DNA from: Melioribacteraceae bacterium
GTDB lineage: Bacteria > Bacteroidota > Ignavibacteria > Ignavibacteriales > Melioribacteraceae
Direction of reading: 5' to 3'
DNA: 64,000 bases
NCBI GenBank assembly: GCA_021740785.1
Contig: JAIOZI010000005.1
Coordinates: forward strand, 41,179-105,178
Shown here: positions 45,029-52,994 of the stretch, piece after piece
How the letters are laid out: every line of letters begins with the position of its first letter
Numbering within the stretch: the stretch's first letter is position 1
The notes under the pieces: model-generated
Databases searched by the model: none
What the model was told of the DNA's origin: nothing
What the model saw: the letters and a program-made list of their open reading frames with translations, nothing else
Position numbers and translations under genes: made by a program

Positions 45029-46423
45029 ATGAAAAAACCAATCGCCGCACTTATATTCTTTACAATAATATCATCACTCTCAACAACATTCGGACAAGCT
45101 TTCACAAACAATTCCAAGGAACACTACGATAAAATTGCTGATGAAATAATTCGTTCTGCCTTAACTGAAGCAAAAGGATATGAATGGTTAAAAGAATTAT
45201 GTGAAATTGGTCCGCGCTTAAGTGGTTCGGAAAATTCTCTAAAAGCTATTTATTGGGCAAAAGAGAAAATGGAAAGTCTTGGTTTCGATTCGGTTTGGCT
45301 TCAGCCGGTTATGGTTCCACATTGGGAACGAGGTGGAGTTGAAAATGCAGAGATAGTTAAATCAAAAAGTTTTGATGGAAAATCTCTCAATATCACCGCA
45401 CTGGGCGGAAGTATTGGAACATCCGGTGATGGAATTACCGGTCATATTTTAGAAGTAAAATCATTTGAAGAATTACATTCCTACGGTGAGAAGGCAAAAG
45501 GAAAAATTATTTTCTTCAACCGTTCTTTTGATAACGGTTTGGCAAATACATTTGCAGGTTACGGCGGCGTGGTCGGACAAAGAGTTCAAGGAGCTGTTGA
45601 GGCTGCCAAGGCGGGAGGTATTGGCGCAATAGTTAGATCTGTTACATCAAAATATGACAACGTCCCCCATACCGGTGTTATGCAGTATGTAGAATCGGTA
45701 AATAAAGTTCCATCAGTTTCTATCGGATTAATTGATGCAGATTTTTTAAGTCGTGCTGTTAAAAATGAACCGCAGATTGAAGTAAATATTAAACTTGACT
45801 GCAAAACATTTACCGATGCCAAATCATTTAACGTTATCGGTGAAATTCGCGGATCGGAATTTCCGGATGAGGTTATTGTAGTCGGCGGGCATTATGACAG
45901 TTGGGATAAAGGATGCGGCGCACATGACGACGGGGCTCCTTGTCTGCAGACGATGGAAGTTTTGGATCTTTTCAAACGATTAAATATACAACCAAAACGA
46001 ACCATTAGATGTGTATTTTTCATAAATGAAGAGAACGGAACTCGCGGTGCGGAAACTTACGGTGAGTATGCAATGAACTCAACCGAAATTCATTTAGCGG
46101 CAATTGAATCCGACCGCGGCGTATTTACACCAAGAGGTTTTACAGCCGATACTGATTCACTAACACTTAGTAAATTACAAGGCTGGATTCCGGTTCTAAA
46201 AAAATCATTGATTGATTGGATTGAAAAAGGCGGTAGCGGGGTTGATGTTTCGCGTATTAAAAATGCAAAGGGCTTATTCGGATTCTACCCGGATAACCAA
46301 CGATACATGGATCTTCATCACTCGGATAATGATATTTTTGAAACTGTTCATCCGCGGGAAATGGAAATGGGTTCAGCCGCAATTGCAATTTTTACTTATC
46401 TGCTTAGTGAAGAAGGTCTATAG
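45029..46423 (+). CDS. Secreted M28-family metallopeptidase with PA domain
   Basis: I favour the ATG at 45029 because GAGG lies 8 bases before it and the signal peptide MKKPIAALIFFTII then starts directly. An in-frame ATG at 45017 is the alternative. An inserted PA-type domain (about 120-250) interrupts the N-terminal region. The zinc ligands are in VVGGHYDSWD, GAHDDGAPC, FINEENGTRG, ESDRG and LHHSDNDIF. It is most like carboxypeptidase Q/aminopeptidase members of M28, active in the periplasm or outside. A bidirectional terminator follows. Confidence 0.87.
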   Translation: MKKPIAALIFFTIISSLSTTFGQAFTNNSKEHYDKIADEIIRSALTEAKGYEWLKELCEIGPRLSGSENSLKAIYWAKEKMESLGFDSVWLQPVMVPHWERGGVENAEIVKSKSFDGKSLNITALGGSIGTSGDGITGHILEVKSFEELHSYGEKAKGKIIFFNRSFDNGLANTFAGYGGVVGQRVQGAVEAAKAGGIGAIVRSVTSKYDNVPHTGVMQYVESVNKVPSVSIGLIDADFLSRAVKNEPQIEVNIKLDCKTFTDAKSFNVIGEIRGSEFPDEVIVVGGHYDSWDKGCGAHDDGAPCLQTMEVLDLFKRLNIQPKRTIRCVFFINEENGTRGAETYGEYAMNSTEIHLAAIESDRGVFTPRGFTADTDSLTLSKLQGWIPVLKKSLIDWIEKGGSGVDVSRIKNAKGLFGFYPDNQRYMDLHHSDNDIFETVHPREMEMGSAAIAIFTYLLSEEGL

Positions 46424-46436
46424 AATTTTTTTCATA

Positions 46437-46467
46437 AAAAAACCGGATGACCATGTCACCCGGTTTT
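46437..46467. terminator. Bidirectional terminator between convergent genes
   Basis: AAACCGG-TGAC pairs with GTCA-CCGGTTT around CAT, with A and T runs on either side. It lies between the M28 gene and the DUF6600-type gene. Confidence 0.8.
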
Positions 46468-46485
46468 ACAGGGGAGAACAAGTTA

Positions 46486-47772
46486 CTAGCGATTTTTCGT
46501 TCTACTCTTAGAGGAGCCACTTTTCTTTACCGGGGTTGATTTTCTAACCGGTGCTTTCTTTTCAATCTTTTTTATCTCAGTCCGTTTTTTAACTTGCGGC
46601 GCTGATGTTTTTGGTCTAGTTATTTTTCTAATATCGGGTTTCGAATTAATTATTTTTACCCGTTTCTTTATTTCTTTATTTTTAGTCGGCGGACTCTTAA
46701 ACCTCACCGGGTTCCTATCATTAGTTATTTTCTTAACCTTCGATCGATCTGTTTCGTAATCTTTTTTTGTCACCGGCGGATACCTGCGTACATCCTTAAC
46801 TTTATACCCATCAGTACCAATTCGTTTTGGGGAATCACTCTTTTTAATCTCAAATCTTCTTCCCTTTTCGGAAATAGATTTATCATTTGTTCTTTTTAAA
46901 GGCTTCGAATCATTATTTGTTATCTTATCAGCATCTTTATGAATTGCAATTTTATCTCTCAGTAATGAAGTTTTACCATTCGATTTTTTGATCTGCACAT
47001 CATCACTGTTTCGAGATTTTCTTAAAACATCTTCTGATGGTTTATAAACTTCAACTTCCCTTTCAGAACCGGTTCTAGAAGTATTTGCATCACGTAATCT
47101 TGAAGAATACTTTAATTCCCTATTCTCAACTCTTCTTCCGGAATATCTTTCAACCAATTCCCGGTCGATTCCCGCATTCACAATTCTGCCCCTTCTTTCA
47201 TAATAATTTGTTCTGTATCTTGTTGAATTAAAGATTTTATGTTTATGCCTGCTGTCAACAAAATAATGATGAATATTATGTGAGTGGAAATGTGCGAATG
47301 TTACAAAATGCCAGTGGCGATAAGGACTATTCCAGTTAATTGAAAATTGAATTCCGTAGCCGTGACGATATCTCGCATAAGGAGGAAGCGGAGCCCAACC
47401 GATGTAATTTGAACTGTATCTCCATTCAACCCAAGCCGGTCCCCATTCATAATCGGGAAGCCAGACCCAGCCGTAATAATCTTCATAAAACCATCTGCCG
47501 TAATGATAGGTTGCCCAGCCGAAAGGTTCATAAGAATCCCATGTCCAGCCGTAATCAGTATAAACCCATCTTCCGACTGAATATGGCGCCCAATCATAAT
47601 TTACCCGGGTCGGACGCCACACGATAACATCGGCATCTATTTCAATCCATTCTCCGTATGGCGATAATTCAGAATAAAAAAATCCGAATGAAACACCAAC
47701 CCTCTGTTTTGCATCAATTGCCGATCCGGCAACCAAGATCAAAACTGCAAAAATTAAAATTATCTTTTTCAT
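46486..47772 (-). CDS. DUF6600-type Trp/Tyr-rich secreted protein with basic tail
   Basis: The ATG at 47772 has AGAGGTAAG just upstream; a GTG three bases earlier is less likely. After a signal peptide, residues 30-165 are strikingly aromatic, with repeated GRWVYTDYGWTWDSYEPFGW- and YHYGRWFYEDYYGW-type units that match DUF6600. The C-terminal 230 residues are Lys/Arg/Ser/Pro-rich and low in complexity (KKxxIKKxE, VRKSTPVKKS), likely disordered. Function is unknown; an envelope or nucleic-acid/polyanion-binding tail is possible. Confidence 0.7.
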   Translation of the reverse strand: MKKIILIFAVLILVAGSAIDAKQRVGVSFGFFYSELSPYGEWIEIDADVIVWRPTRVNYDWAPYSVGRWVYTDYGWTWDSYEPFGWATYHYGRWFYEDYYGWVWLPDYEWGPAWVEWRYSSNYIGWAPLPPYARYRHGYGIQFSINWNSPYRHWHFVTFAHFHSHNIHHYFVDSRHKHKIFNSTRYRTNYYERRGRIVNAGIDRELVERYSGRRVENRELKYSSRLRDANTSRTGSEREVEVYKPSEDVLRKSRNSDDVQIKKSNGKTSLLRDKIAIHKDADKITNNDSKPLKRTNDKSISEKGRRFEIKKSDSPKRIGTDGYKVKDVRRYPPVTKKDYETDRSKVKKITNDRNPVRFKSPPTKNKEIKKRVKIINSKPDIRKITRPKTSAPQVKKRTEIKKIEKKAPVRKSTPVKKSGSSKSRTKNR

Positions 47773-47997
47773 CACTTACCTCTTTGGTTGTTGTTCACAT
47801 ATGAAAAAGCAAGATATGTGCCAGTAAAAAATGCCCGGAAACCGCTTTTTAGTAATGTTTAACTTGTATAGCCGTCCACTTTTCTATACAGATTCATTTT
47901 TTACTACACATTTTATCAACGTAAATCATAATAAAGTCAAATTTCTTACAGATTAGTTATCTTACATAACTTAATTTTTAAAAGAAAGGTGATGTAA

Positions 47998-49677
47998 ATG
48001 AGAACTTTAACTACTTATTTGTTTTTTTTAGTAACCGCAATTATTCTGTTTAGCTGCCAAACAGAGAATCAGGAGGATGGAAAAATCGAAATGATTAAGA
48101 AAAAAATTTCGCAGTATGCTGAAACTGAAATCAAATATGATCAATCTCTTTTGGATGAGAGACAAAAAATTGTTGTGAAGAAACTTTACGAAGCTGCAAA
48201 GATTATTGATGATATTTTCCTTGATCAAGTGTATTCTAAAAATGATGAGATTTTAATGAACCTCAGAAACAGTGATGATGAATTAGATAAACTTTACCTG
48301 GAATATTTTAAGATAAATTTTGGTCCGTTCGATAGACTTGATAACGACAAACCCTTTTACGGTGATCAAACAAAACCGGCAGGCGCAAATTATTATCCGG
48401 ATGATATGACCACGGAAGAATTTGAGAATTGGATCACCGAACATCCCGCTGACAAAGATGCATTCGCTAGTGAATTTACTGTAATCAGGCGAGAAGGTGA
48501 AAACTTAGCCGCAGTTCCATACACTGAAGAATACAAGGAACAGTTGACAAAGGTAATTAACTTAATGAGAGAAGCAGCCGAATTTGCAGATAATGAATCA
48601 TTGAAAAGATATCTTCTAACTCGCGCCGAAGCTTTCTCGACTAACAATTACTTTGAAAGTGATATGGCATGGATGGATTTGAAAGATCATGCGATTGAAA
48701 TTGTTATCGGTCCTTATGAAGTTTATGAAGACGGCATGTTCAATTACAAAGCTGCTTTTGAAAGTTTCTTAACAATTGTAGATCCTGTTGAAACCGAAAA
48801 GTTAGAAATATTTGCAAATTACCTTAAGGAGATGGAAGATAATCTACCGATTCCTGATGAACATAAAAATTACGAGCGCGGCTCAGAATCACCGATTGTA
48901 GTAGTACAGGAAGTATTCAGCGCCGGGGATACCAAAGCCGGTGTACAAACTCTTGCATTCAACCTTCCGAATGATGAAAGAGTCCGTAAAGCAAAAGGTT
49001 CAAAAAAGGTGATGCTGAAAAATATTCACGAAGCAAAATTTGAAAAACTTCTAAAACCGATTGCTGAAAAAGTTATGACCACGGAGCAACTACCATATGT
49101 TACATTCGACGGATTTTTCAATCATACGTTGATGCACGAAATGTCACACGGTATTGGACCGGGATTCATTAAAGTGAACGGTAATGAAACGGAGGTAAAA
49201 AAAGAATTAAAAGAGACATATTCCGTTTTGGAAGAGTGCAAAGCAGATATTCTTGGAATGTTGAATAATAACTTGATGATTGACAAAAAAGTTTATCCCG
49301 AAGAATTTGAAAAGGAAATATGGGCAACATTCCTTGCCGGTACATTCCGTTCAATGCGGTTTGGAATTGAAGCTGCACATGGCGGAGGGAATGCTATAAT
49401 CTATAATTATATGCTGGAAAACGGAGCTTATAATTACGATGAAACTACTAAAAAAGTAAGTGTTGATTTCGATAAATCCTATGATGTTTTGAAAAAATTA
49501 GCATCGATGGTATTAATGATTCAAGCTAAAGGTGATTACAGCGGGGCAAAGGATTTAATTGCAAATTATGCTGTTGTATCACCGTCGATTAAAATATTGA
49601 CGGATGAACTTTCTGATTTGCCGGTTGATATTAAACCTGTATTTCAGATTGAGAAAGAAATGAATAATAAAAATTAG
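47998..49677 (+). CDS. Lipoprotein metallopeptidase, M49 (dipeptidyl-peptidase III)-like
   Basis: The 559-residue protein has a lipobox (LFSC near residue 20). The zinc site is HEMSHG with the second-motif EECKADILG, reminiscent of M49 (HELLGH and EECRAE) but with the plain HEXXH spacing. Other shared stretches are SPIVVVQEVFSAGD and VQTLAFNLPNDE. It should be a periplasmic-facing exopeptidase. AAAGGTGATG precedes the ATG. It is followed within 55 bases by a thioredoxin-fold gene. Confidence 0.78.
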   Translation: MRTLTTYLFFLVTAIILFSCQTENQEDGKIEMIKKKISQYAETEIKYDQSLLDERQKIVVKKLYEAAKIIDDIFLDQVYSKNDEILMNLRNSDDELDKLYLEYFKINFGPFDRLDNDKPFYGDQTKPAGANYYPDDMTTEEFENWITEHPADKDAFASEFTVIRREGENLAAVPYTEEYKEQLTKVINLMREAAEFADNESLKRYLLTRAEAFSTNNYFESDMAWMDLKDHAIEIVIGPYEVYEDGMFNYKAAFESFLTIVDPVETEKLEIFANYLKEMEDNLPIPDEHKNYERGSESPIVVVQEVFSAGDTKAGVQTLAFNLPNDERVRKAKGSKKVMLKNIHEAKFEKLLKPIAEKVMTTEQLPYVTFDGFFNHTLMHEMSHGIGPGFIKVNGNETEVKKELKETYSVLEECKADILGMLNNNLMIDKKVYPEEFEKEIWATFLAGTFRSMRFGIEAAHGGGNAIIYNYMLENGAYNYDETTKKVSVDFDKSYDVLKKLASMVLMIQAKGDYSGAKDLIANYAVVSPSIKILTDELSDLPVDIKPVFQIEKEMNNKN

Positions 49678-49730
49678 GAAACTGTATTAACCGAAATTTG
49701 GTTAAGATTAAATGTAATTACGGAGAAGAA

Positions 49731-50351
49731 ATGACCACAGATTTTTTTGCAGCAAAAAGACCTCATAAAGGTATGACGTTCGAGCAATTTAATTTAAAAA
49801 CTATTGAGTACATTGAAACAACAGATGTTAATATACTCGAAGGACAAAAGCAAAAACTATACGAATATACTAAACTAAATCAACACAGAAGTAATCGTAT
49901 ATTGAAAACATATAAAGTGTCGGATGAATTGTGTGAATTGATGAAAACAATTGACGATACTCAAATTTGGATGGTGATTACCGAAAATTGGTGCGGTGAT
50001 TCAGCACAGAATCTTCCCTATATTGCAAAAATTGCTGAGTGTAATCCATTGGTGAAATTGAGAATTATCGAGCGTGATAAAAATCTTGATATTATGGATA
50101 GATATTTAACGAACGGAATCTCACGAAGTATACCTAAACTTGTTGCATTCAGCGAAGACGGAGATGAAATTTTTCAGTGGGGACCCAGGCCAAAAGAACT
50201 TCAAAGCTATGTACAGGAATGGAAAGCTCAGGAAATAGATTCAAATGAAATGAAGGAAAAAATTCATCTTTGGTACGGCAGAAATCGTGGTAAAAATTTA
50301 GAGATGGAGTTTTTAACAATTATGAAAGATATTTTGTCGTTTCAATATTAA
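49731..50351 (+). CDS. Thioredoxin-fold protein with CGDS motif
   Basis: The ATG at 49731 has GGAGAAGAA right before it; an upstream in-frame codon adds 11 unlikely residues. The 206-residue protein has a thioredoxin-like core: IWMVITENWCGDSAQNLPYI, KLRIIERD and the cis-Pro region SRSIPKLVAF. The active site reads CxxS (C-G-D-S), so it cannot form the usual CxxC disulfide. Such proteins are common in Bacteroidota, and their partner is unknown. It has no signal peptide and is therefore cytoplasmic. Confidence 0.8.
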   Translation: MTTDFFAAKRPHKGMTFEQFNLKTIEYIETTDVNILEGQKQKLYEYTKLNQHRSNRILKTYKVSDELCELMKTIDDTQIWMVITENWCGDSAQNLPYIAKIAECNPLVKLRIIERDKNLDIMDRYLTNGISRSIPKLVAFSEDGDEIFQWGPRPKELQSYVQEWKAQEIDSNEMKEKIHLWYGRNRGKNLEMEFLTIMKDILSFQY

Positions 50352-50383
50352 AAAAAAGGACGGGCTAAACCGTCCTTTTTTTT
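50350..50383. terminator. Strong bidirectional terminator
   Basis: AAAAGGACGG pairs with CCGTCCTTTT around GCTAAA, with A and T runs outside. It serves both the thioredoxin-fold gene and the convergent Hsp20 genes. Confidence 0.9.
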
Positions 50384-50402
50384 TGGCTTATGGGTGAATT
50401 TA

Positions 50403-50870
50403 TTAATTCACTTTTATTTCGAGTTCTTTCGGTTTCGCATCTTCGGATTTCGGAATAGTAACGACTAATTGACCGTCTTTAAAGTTAGCCGAGATTTTAT
50501 CTTCCTTTATCTTCTGCGGAAGAGTAAATGACCTATAGAATTTGCCGAATGATCTTTCAACCCTGTGAAATTTATGATTCTTCTCTTCGTTCTCCAGCTT
50601 TCTTTCACCGCTGATTCTTAATTCGTTTTCAACAAATGAAATCTTTACGTCTTTCTTTTCCATGCCCGGTAAATCGAGCTGTAATTTGTACTGATCACTA
50701 TCCTCATAAATATCAGCTAAAGGAGACCATACTGCATTTTCATATTCGGAATTTTCATCGCCGTTACCTTTAGAAAATCCAAAGTTTTTCGAAAATGAAT
50801 TGAACAATCGATTAAATTCGCGTTCCATGTTCAATAACTCTTTTGTCGGGTTATATTTTATTAGAGTCAT
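50403..50870 (-). CDS. Small heat-shock protein, Hsp20 family
   Basis: The 155 residues have an alpha-crystallin domain (about 48-150): YKLQLDLPGMEKKDVKISF, RSFGKFYRSFTLPQKIKEDKI and the A-x-x-x-x-G-x-L motif ANFKDGQLVVTIPK. A C-terminal LEIKVN tail acts as the IxI-type anchor. It is an ATP-independent holdase. A perfect AGGAGGTG site precedes the ATG. It is the last of three tandem Hsp20 genes. Confidence 0.93.
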   Translation of the reverse strand: MTLIKYNPTKELLNMEREFNRLFNSFSKNFGFSKGNGDENSEYENAVWSPLADIYEDSDQYKLQLDLPGMEKKDVKISFVENELRISGERKLENEEKNHKFHRVERSFGKFYRSFTLPQKIKEDKISANFKDGQLVVTIPKSEDAKPKELEIKVN

Positions 50871-50901
50871 AATTACACCTCCTTTTTTTGTAATTTAGTT
50901 G

Positions 50902-51294
50902 TTATTTAATTTCAATGTTTCGCGGTTTTACCCGTTCATGTTTCGGAAGTTTTATGAGCAACTGACCTTCTTCAAATGATGCATTTATTTTTTCAACATC
51001 GATTGAATCGGAGATTTTGAATTTTCTGTAGAAATTTCCAATTTCCATTTCACGTAACACATACTTTCGATTCAATGCACCTTCATAATCTATTCTCCCC
51101 ATAATTGCGAGACTACCGTCTTCCAATTTTATTTTTACTTTATCTCTTTTAACTCCGGGCATGAATGCATTCATATAAAAATCATCTTCAGTTTCGTATA
51201 TGTTTACAACCGGAGCCACCCAATTTTCATTCTCAAGCGCTGTTTCCCAACTGGATTTATCTTCAACTTTTACTAGATTTTTCTCTTCTGTCAT
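50902..51294 (-). CDS. Small heat-shock protein, Hsp20 family (diverged middle copy)
   Basis: I place the start at 51294 because GGAGG lies 9-10 bases before this ATG; an earlier in-frame codon adds five residues. The 130-residue protein has a very short N-terminal arm and a diverged crystallin domain (MNAFMPGVKRDKVKIKL, IGNFYRKFKISDSIDV, ASFEEGQLLIKLPKH, end IEIK). The short arm suggests small oligomers or heteromers with its neighbours. Confidence 0.9.
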   Translation of the reverse strand: MTEEKNLVKVEDKSSWETALENENWVAPVVNIYETEDDFYMNAFMPGVKRDKVKIKLEDGSLAIMGRIDYEGALNRKYVLREMEIGNFYRKFKISDSIDVEKINASFEEGQLLIKLPKHERVKPRNIEIK

Positions 51295-51310
51295 TTTTAA
51301 TTCCTCCAAT

Positions 51311-51742
51311 TTATTTTAATTCAATAATTCTTTCTTTTGATGTTTTTTCTTCTACTTTATTCATTACAATTCTTAAAATACCGTTTTCAAATTTGGCATC
51401 AACTTTATCCGATTCTACCTCCTCGGGCAAGGTGAAACATCTTTTGAATGATCCGAAATTTCTTTCATTTCTGTAATATTTTCCCTCTTCAATTTTATTC
51501 TCGGACTTCTTTTCTCCCGAGATAGTAAGAATGTTATCTTCCAACTGCAATTTGATATTTTCTTTTTTCACTCCCGGCAGCTCAGCTTCAACAATTAGAT
51601 TTTTTTCGTCTGTTGATATATCAATCCTGGGTGAAAATCCTTCTCGTTTTATTCCTAATTGAGAAAAACTATTGAAAAAGTTCTGCACATAATCATCAAA
51701 ATTCTGCAATTCTCTCATTGGTTCAAATCTAACTAGTGTCAT
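51311..51742 (-). CDS. Small heat-shock protein, Hsp20 family (first copy)
   Basis: The 143 residues start MTLVRFEPMRELQNF, much like the copy at 50403. The crystallin domain carries VEAELPGVKKENIKLQL, RNFGSFKRCFTLPEEVESDKV and AKFENGILRIVM. GGAGG sits upstream of the ATG. It leads the three-gene set, so the promoter at about 51794-51810 would drive all three copies. Confidence 0.93.
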   Translation of the reverse strand: MTLVRFEPMRELQNFDDYVQNFFNSFSQLGIKREGFSPRIDISTDEKNLIVEAELPGVKKENIKLQLEDNILTISGEKKSENKIEEGKYYRNERNFGSFKRCFTLPEEVESDKVDAKFENGILRIVMNKVEEKTSKERIIELK

Positions 51743-51793
51743 TTTATTCCTCCAAATAATTTTGTTTTTATTGATTGTATTTGTTCTGAAATA

Positions 51794-51810
51794 TACAACT
51801 GATGTGCCAA
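51794..51810 (-). promoter_or_regulatory. Possible sigma-54 promoter of the Hsp20 operon
   Basis: On the minus strand TTGGCAC-ATCAG-TTGTA matches the -24/-12 consensus TTGGCAC-N5-TTGCW except for GT in place of GC. The 10-base spacing between GG and GT is right. It would place transcription start about 40 bases before the first hsp20 ATG. Confidence 0.35.
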
Positions 51811-51887
51811 ATCATTCGGCATGTAGCTAAATTATTGTGATTAAATAACTTATGAAGATTTAATAGAGATATTTCGGGAATCACTGT

Positions 51888-51917
51888 TTGGCGTAATGTG
51901 TGTCAGATTGGCGCAAT
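51888..51917. promoter_or_regulatory. Two direct TTGGCGYAAT elements 20 bp apart
   Basis: TTGGCGTAAT (51888-51897) and TTGGCGCAAT (51908-51917) are spaced exactly 20 bp, two helical turns, about 80-120 bases upstream of the sigma-54-like element. That is a usual place for an enhancer-type activator site. The second lies in a dyad, ATTG-GCG-CAAT. Confidence 0.35.
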
Positions 51918-52058
51918 TGGATATACTAGTTAAATTAATGGCAGAGTATCCGTCATTATGGCGTATAATAAAGTTTTATTTAAGAGAAGATTAATTAAAT
52001 TGGAGATCAGAATAAGTATTTTCAGACCTCCAAAAAGAAACATTAATAGGAGCGGAAA

Positions 52059-52958
52059 TTATAGATTTTCTTTTTTATTCACCGAGCCGTCTTGATTGTA
52101 ATAAATCCATTCACCGGTTTTTTGGTCATTGGTATACTGACCTTCAATTTCGATACCGCCGCCAAAATACCATTTTTGATAAGCGCCGTTTTTCATACCG
52201 TTCTTATATTCAACCTGCCAAGCTTGCTTTCCGTTTTCATATTGTGCCATCCAGAATGCCTCACGCTTGCCATTTTTATATAATCCGACAACCATCACCC
52301 TATGACCGTCCACATTTTCATATTCAAGCCACTCGCCGGTTTTATTGCCAGCGGAATCATAATCTCCTTCACCTGTTTCAACTTTTTTTACCGGCTGAGA
52401 GGTCTCATTAGAAGCCTCTTCCATTTTGGTTTCTTCGGATATTTTTTTAACCTCTTCATCAAGTTTAGCTAACATTTCATCTTGCTCACTTGACGGTTCT
52501 TCATCAATAATCGGCTCTTCTTTTTGAATTTCTTTTTTAACAACAGGCTTGGGTTTTTCCTTTACCGGTTCAGACGGGGTTTCTTTAATCTCAGCCTCAG
52601 CGCTGTCACTAGAAGCAAATATTCCGGAAACAAATTTTGTAATCCCAGAAATAAATCCGCTTGAAGAATCATTTTCTACGGGAGGATTTTCAAGATTTTC
52701 GGCTATCAGATCTTCAACTACTCCGGCATTGTAAACTAATTCCGGATTTTGATAATTCGCATCATTAAGATGCTCATTGAAATCGGTTCCGAATAATCCC
52801 AAAAGGAAGAACAATATGATTGCAGCGCTCCCATAGTACATTGCTACTAATGGTCGTGAAACCTTTTTACTAAATCCTAAAACAGCAGCCGGGAAAAACA
52901 TTCCCAATATAAATGCAACTATTGAAATTATAAACAGAGCAAATATTATGTGTACCAA
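52059..52958 (-). CDS. Membrane protein with MORN-like (YwqK-type) C-terminal repeats
   Basis: The start is a TTG at 52958 with AAGGAG 7 bases upstream. Two membrane helices (about 3-25 and 38-60) are followed by a long acidic Pro/Glu/Lys linker. The C-terminal 110 residues contain about five repeats of the G-x-W/Y-x-x-Y/W-N/D-G type (GEWLEYENVDG, GLYKNGKREAFW, EYKNGMKNGAYQKWY, GEWIYYNQDGS). Such repeats occur in MORN and YwqK proteins. The function is unknown; a surface or periplasmic scaffold is possible. Confidence 0.65.
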   Translation of the reverse strand: MVHIIFALFIISIVAFILGMFFPAAVLGFSKKVSRPLVAMYYGSAAIILFFLLGLFGTDFNEHLNDANYQNPELVYNAGVVEDLIAENLENPPVENDSSSGFISGITKFVSGIFASSDSAEAEIKETPSEPVKEKPKPVVKKEIQKEEPIIDEEPSSEQDEMLAKLDEEVKKISEETKMEEASNETSQPVKKVETGEGDYDSAGNKTGEWLEYENVDGHRVMVVGLYKNGKREAFWMAQYENGKQAWQVEYKNGMKNGAYQKWYFGGGIEIEGQYTNDQKTGEWIYYNQDGSVNKKENL

Positions 52959-52994
52959 GGTTAACTCCTTTTACTTATCTCGATCTTAGTTTGT

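Larger units (their letters stand above)
51743..52058. other. Hsp20 operon control region
   Basis: No gene is seen here. The stretch holds the sigma-54-like element and TTGGCG repeats listed separately. A third, weaker copy (ATGGCGTAT) lies near 51959. Confidence 0.5.
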
